Source of the DNA: Ferrimonas sediminum
GTDB taxonomy: Bacteria > Pseudomonadota > Gammaproteobacteria > Enterobacterales > Shewanellaceae
Direction: 5' to 3'
Assembly (NCBI RefSeq): GCF_900100175.1
Contig: NZ_FNEM01000011.1
Span: 62,001 to 126,000, forward strand
DNA length: 64,000 nucleotides
Notes under the pieces: model-generated
The model's database searches: none
Seen by the model: the letters and a program-made list of their open reading frames with translations, nothing else
What the model was told of the DNA's origin: nothing
Shown: positions 60,886-64,000 of the stretch, piece by piece
Layout of the letters: the number at the start of each line of letters is the position of its first letter
How positions within the stretch are numbered: the first letter of the stretch is position 1
Translations under genes and position numbers: made by a program

Positions 60886-61431
60886 TCAAAGACCCCCTTC
60901 TATGGCCATTACTTGAGCAGCTTTCACTATGCTGCTCGGCAACACAGCGACAAATACCCGCCTTTGCTTGAAATAAAACCAATAGGAAACAGTGACATTC
61001 AGATCAGCCATTGGCCTAGGTAGTGGCAGGCGCTGGGCCACAGGGTAAGCGCGTAACGCCGGCAGCGGCGGCTCTTTTAACGCCATCATTTGCGCCATAA
61101 GCGACGGCAGTTCGGACTCGGGATTGCCATAGTATTGGCGCCACACCGACGGCACCTCCTCGCCATCGGACTGGGCCCCGCTGGTCAGGTTCGCCTCCAA
61201 CGGCCGCAACTCGATATAGAGTGTGCGGCGGGTTCCGTCACTGCGCTTAGTCTGAGAGCCATGAAGGATCATCATATCCTGAATCATAATGTCACCGGCC
61301 TGAGCAGGCTGTTCAACCACCCCGGGCAATTGCCAACCATGCTCCTCAGACAGTGTCTGAATCGGTTCCAGCCCATGCTGGGTGCCGGGAATGTAGCGCA
61401 GACCACACAGTTGTCGGGCCACCGCCAGCAT
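60886..61431 (-). pseudogene. Truncated phytanoyl-CoA dioxygenase-family gene
   Basis: 181 codons. LRYIPGTQHGLEPI, then PAQAGDIMIQDMMILHGSQTKRSDGTRRTLYIELRP shows the distal His and Arg of Fe(II)/2-oxoglutarate oxygenases of the PhyH family. The proximal HxD motif and about the first 100 residues of the normal 270-300 aa are missing, and the sequence upstream (61432-61627) is in other frames and holds the TetR promoter. It is therefore probably an inactive, 5'-truncated relic, although a short translated product is possible. Confidence 0.65.
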
Positions 61432-61627
61432 CGCCGGACATCGCGGCTTATCTCATAACTGGGCATAGATGCAATTTTCCTTAATCGACATCAACAAATC
61501 GGCGGCATGGCGGCCCCGGAACCGTGGAAGCGGGTCAATACCAAAACAGTTGTGGTCACAAAACAAACAGTTGAAAAAAACGACTCGCGGTCGGTATAGT
61601 GGATAGACACCCTGGTCAGGAGGTGAG

Positions 61628-62326
61628 ATGAGCAAGCCGAGACAGCGAGGCCTCGTTCGCCGCAGCGAGTTGATCGACGCCGCACACCGCCTGTTTTTTC
61701 AGCGCGGCTACCGGCAAACCTCCATTCAGCAGCTGATCGATGCCGTCGGGTTGTCAAAAGGCGCCTTTTACCACCACTTTGCCTCCAAACAGCAGTTGCT
61801 CTGCGCCCTCACCGACGATGTGATCGACCGTTACCGCGACACCCTGATGCCACTCATCGACCAGCCCGCCCCCAGTGCCATCGAACAATGGAATCGTCTG
61901 ATGCACCACGCCAGCCAATGGAAGCTGGAAAACAAGACTCAGATGCAGACCTATGCGGCACTGCTCTACAGTGCCGGCAACCTCGAACTGCGGCACCAGA
62001 TGCAGACAAAGAGCATCGCCGTCATCGGCCCGCTGTTGGCCGAAGTGATCGAGCAAGGCCGGCGGCAGGGCCAGTTTCATCTCGATGACGCCGGTGAAAC
62101 TGCCGAACAGGTACTGCTGTTGCTGCAACGATTCTCAACCGACTTCTGCCTGCGTCTGCTGCAGCCCGACCCCGGGAACCCGGCCCACCATCGAATCAAG
62201 CGCAAACTGGCGGCGACGCAAACCGCCATTGAGCGCCTGCTCGGCGCCCCGCCGGACTCCCTGCCACTGATGACCGAAGAGGAGGTCGACCTCTGGCTTA
62301 CCTTCAGCGACGAGGAATCACCATGA
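61628..62326 (+). CDS. TetR-family transcriptional regulator
   Basis: 232 aa. The N-terminal HTH reads SELIDAAHRLFFQRGYRQTSIQQLIDAVGLSKGAFYHHFASKQQLL, the classic TetR core. The C-terminal ligand domain is helical. AGGAGGTGAG lies directly before the ATG. It overlaps the LolA-like gene by 4 bp, so it probably controls its own operon, which contains an outer membrane lipoprotein-sorting protein and an ABC-type permease. Confidence 0.92.
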   Translation: MSKPRQRGLVRRSELIDAAHRLFFQRGYRQTSIQQLIDAVGLSKGAFYHHFASKQQLLCALTDDVIDRYRDTLMPLIDQPAPSAIEQWNRLMHHASQWKLENKTQMQTYAALLYSAGNLELRHQMQTKSIAVIGPLLAEVIEQGRRQGQFHLDDAGETAEQVLLLLQRFSTDFCLRLLQPDPGNPAHHRIKRKLAATQTAIERLLGAPPDSLPLMTEEEVDLWLTFSDEESP

Positions 62327-63069
62327 GAATCAACATCGCCCTGCTGTTTGCCTTCCTGCTGCCGGTCGTGGCCCAGGCGCAGACCGCCACCGAAATCGTA
62401 CGCCAATCGGATCAACAGCTGCGTGGAGACGCCAGTTACACCGAGATGACCATGTCGATCATTCGACCGGACTGGCAACGAAGCATGCGCATGAAAAGCT
62501 GGAGCAAGGGGCTGGAGTTGTCGCTGGTGCTGGTCACGGCCCCCGCCAAGGACAAAGGCAGCGCCTCCCTGAAGCGGCAACGGGAGATGTGGAACTGGAT
62601 TCCCAGCATTGAGCGCGTCATTAAGATTGCTCCCTCGATGCTGGGCCAGTCCTGGATGGGTTCCGATTTCACCAACGACGACCTCATCAACCAGTCTTCC
62701 ATCGTCGTCGATTACCGCCACCAACTGGTGGACTCTGCCGTCATCGACGGCAGCGATTGTTGGATCATCGACGCCATCGCCAAACCCGAGGCACCGGTGG
62801 TCTGGAGCAAAGTCCGGTTATGGATTGCGAAAGACAACTACCTGCAGCGGAAAGTGGCGTTCTACGATGAGTTCGACGAGCTGATCAACACCATGAACAG
62901 CTACGACGTCAAAACCCTTGGGGGCCGAGCGGTGGCAACCCGGCTGGAGATGATTCCAGCGGACAAGCCGGGACAGAGAACCGAAATCATCACCCATCAG
63001 GCCCAATTTGATTTCGACATCGACGACAGTTTTTTCTCCCAAACCCAGATGAAAGCCCTGCGGGACTGA
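62323..63069 (+). CDS. LolA-like outer membrane lipoprotein-sorting protein
   Basis: 248 aa. Signal peptide (INIALLFAFLLPVVAQAQ), then an incomplete-barrel fold of the LolA/LolB-like family (TEIVRQSDQQLRGDASYTEMTMSIIRPDWQRSM; MWNWIPSIERVIKIAPSMLGQSWMGSDFTNDDL; KVRLWIAKDNYLQRKVAFYDEF). It is one of the paralogues that pair with an FtsX-like permease and a TetR regulator, and probably carries lipid or hydrophobic cargo across the periplasm. It overlaps tetR by ATGA. Confidence 0.88.
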   Translation: MRINIALLFAFLLPVVAQAQTATEIVRQSDQQLRGDASYTEMTMSIIRPDWQRSMRMKSWSKGLELSLVLVTAPAKDKGSASLKRQREMWNWIPSIERVIKIAPSMLGQSWMGSDFTNDDLINQSSIVVDYRHQLVDSAVIDGSDCWIIDAIAKPEAPVVWSKVRLWIAKDNYLQRKVAFYDEFDELINTMNSYDVKTLGGRAVATRLEMIPADKPGQRTEIITHQAQFDFDIDDSFFSQTQMKALRD

Positions 63070-63082
63070 CTCAGGAGCCACG

Positions 63083-64000
63083 ATGTTAGTAACCCTGGCC
63101 TGGCGCAACCTGTGGCGCCAGAAACGCCGAACACTGCTGACGGCCGCCGCCCTGGCGCTGGCGCTGCTGCTGTCGCTGGCCACCCGCAGCCTGCAGGAAG
63201 GCACCTACGCCAACAACATCGATAACGCCGCCCGCTTCTCCACCGGGCTGGTACAGCTGCAGCATCCGGATTTTAAAGAGAGCCGCAGCATCGACGATCT
63301 GCTGCCCGGTACAGCTGCATTCATCGGACCGGCCCGGGCCATTGACGGCATCAGCCATATTCTGCCACGGCTGGAGTCCTTTGCCCTGGCCGCCGGTGCC
63401 AGTCGTTCCAAAGGCGTGATGGTCATGGGCGTCCAGCCCTTGGCAGAAGCCCGATACGCCAATGTCGACAGGCGCCTGACTCTGGGGCACTACCTGAGTG
63501 AGGACGATCAGGGGGTGCTCATCGGCGAAGGACTGGCCCGCTACCTGTCGCTGTCTGTCGGCGATGAACTGGTGCTCTATGGCCAGGGCTACCACGGCCA
63601 GACCGCCGCTGGCCTGTTTCCCATTCGCGGCGTGCTGAGCTTTCCCATGGCCGGCGTCGACAATCAACTGGTGTACATGCCCCTGCCTCTGGCGCAACAG
63701 TTGTACGGCTGCGAGGGGCTGGTGAGCAACTGGGTATTGCACACCCACACCCTGGCCCAGCTGCCCACCGCCACCCAGGCGCTGCGGCACCGCTATCCGG
63801 ACGCGGCGGTGTGGGACTGGCAGGCGCTGTCGCCGGAGATGGCGCAACAGATCCAGATGGACCGGGCCGGCGGCCTGTTCATGATGTACCTGCTCTATGG
63901 CGTGGTGGGCTTTGGCCTGTTTGCCACCCTGGTGATGATGATTCTGGAAAGGCAACGGGAATTCGGCGTGATGCTGGCCACCGGCATGGTACGCCGGCAG
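63083..64000 (+). CDS. FtsX/MacB-like ABC transporter permease, partial
   Basis: 306 codons, open to the window end. MLVTLAWRNLWRQKRRTLLTAAALALALLLSLATRS is the characteristic first membrane helix and TM-boundary motif of FtsX/LolE-type permeases, followed by a large periplasmic domain and a second membrane segment (GGLFMMYLLYGVVGFGLFATLVMMIL). About 100-150 residues should remain outside the window. AGGAGCCACG precedes the ATG. An ATP-binding subunit is expected just downstream. Confidence 0.88.
   Translation, partial: MLVTLAWRNLWRQKRRTLLTAAALALALLLSLATRSLQEGTYANNIDNAARFSTGLVQLQHPDFKESRSIDDLLPGTAAFIGPARAIDGISHILPRLESFALAAGASRSKGVMVMGVQPLAEARYANVDRRLTLGHYLSEDDQGVLIGEGLARYLSLSVGDELVLYGQGYHGQTAAGLFPIRGVLSFPMAGVDNQLVYMPLPLAQQLYGCEGLVSNWVLHTHTLAQLPTATQALRHRYPDAAVWDWQALSPEMAQQIQMDRAGGLFMMYLLYGVVGFGLFATLVMMILERQREFGVMLATGMVRRQ

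Noticed and set aside
1-64000. CRISPR arrays, tRNA or rRNA genes
   Set aside because: No regular spaced repeats, no cloverleaf with a TTCGA-type arm, and no rRNA-like words were found by reading.

Overview
The window is a GC-rich chromosomal segment of a gammaproteobacterium. The gene families (CatB-type acetyltransferase, DUF2750, DUF6279, TraF-like barrel, HD-GYP proteins, TonB receptor, E. coli-type Can, PdxH and SbcCD) fit a marine Alteromonadales lineage such as Ferrimonas or Shewanella. That placement is inferred from gene content, not from a marker gene. Coding density is high, and most genes sit in short operons with ATGA-type overlaps.

Layout. 1-7580 (+): an eight-gene photoreactivation and lipid-modification operon (DUF523/DUF1722, MerR regulator, photolyase, SnoaL, SDR, FAD oxidoreductase, DUF1365, cyclopropane fatty acid synthase). 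7602-16440 (-): methyltransferase, DUF2750, acetyltransferase, small secreted protein, MscS channel, SbcC/SbcD nuclease, nitroreductase. 16441-19003: an AT-richer accessory island with two integron-type gene cassettes (a PD-(D/E)XK-like protein and a ScoMcrA/SRA-like HNH endonuclease), a well-formed attC site, a LexA box, and a tandemly duplicated 69-bp element. No integron integrase is visible. 19096-24707: two membrane HD-GYP c-di-GMP phosphodiesterase-like sensors around a CHMI-family isomerase. 24973-26724: DoxX protein, DUF6279 lipoprotein, enoyl-CoA hydratase remnant.

26791-30705 (-): a thiamine uptake and salvage operon behind a TPP riboswitch (TonB receptor, MTH1187/YkoF-like protein, PnuC/PnuT transporter, ThiK-like kinase). 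30990-34325 (+): a BshA-type glycosyltransferase next to a dicarboxylate symporter fused to a solute-binding domain. 34377-39651: YcfL lipoprotein, two hotdog thioesterases, OhrR-like regulator divergent from a MAPEG protein, GST, SYLF-like lipoprotein, HinT and a 51-aa membrane protein. 39791-49537: M61 protease, Crp/Fnr-like regulator, YgjV, a 58-aa protein, DEAD-box helicase, SRPBCC protein, carbonic anhydrase, GNAT, PdxH, AraC regulator, EamA transporter. 49603-54493 (-): TraF-like barrel, M13 and M24 peptidases. 54680-57509: SEC-C protein, transposase-like debris, DUF3137-LemA pair. 57665-60469 (-): a large LRR protein with an apparent BRCT domain. 60886-61431: truncated phytanoyl-CoA dioxygenase. 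61628-64000 (+): TetR regulator, LolA-like protein and an FtsX/MacB-type permease that runs off the window.

The most unusual parts are the integrase-less cassette island carrying two nuclease-like genes, the symporter/binding-protein fusion beside bshA, and the LRR-BRCT protein. Start sites were moved from the longest open frame wherever a ribosome binding site or an overlap argued for it. Family assignments come from reading motifs, without database searches.
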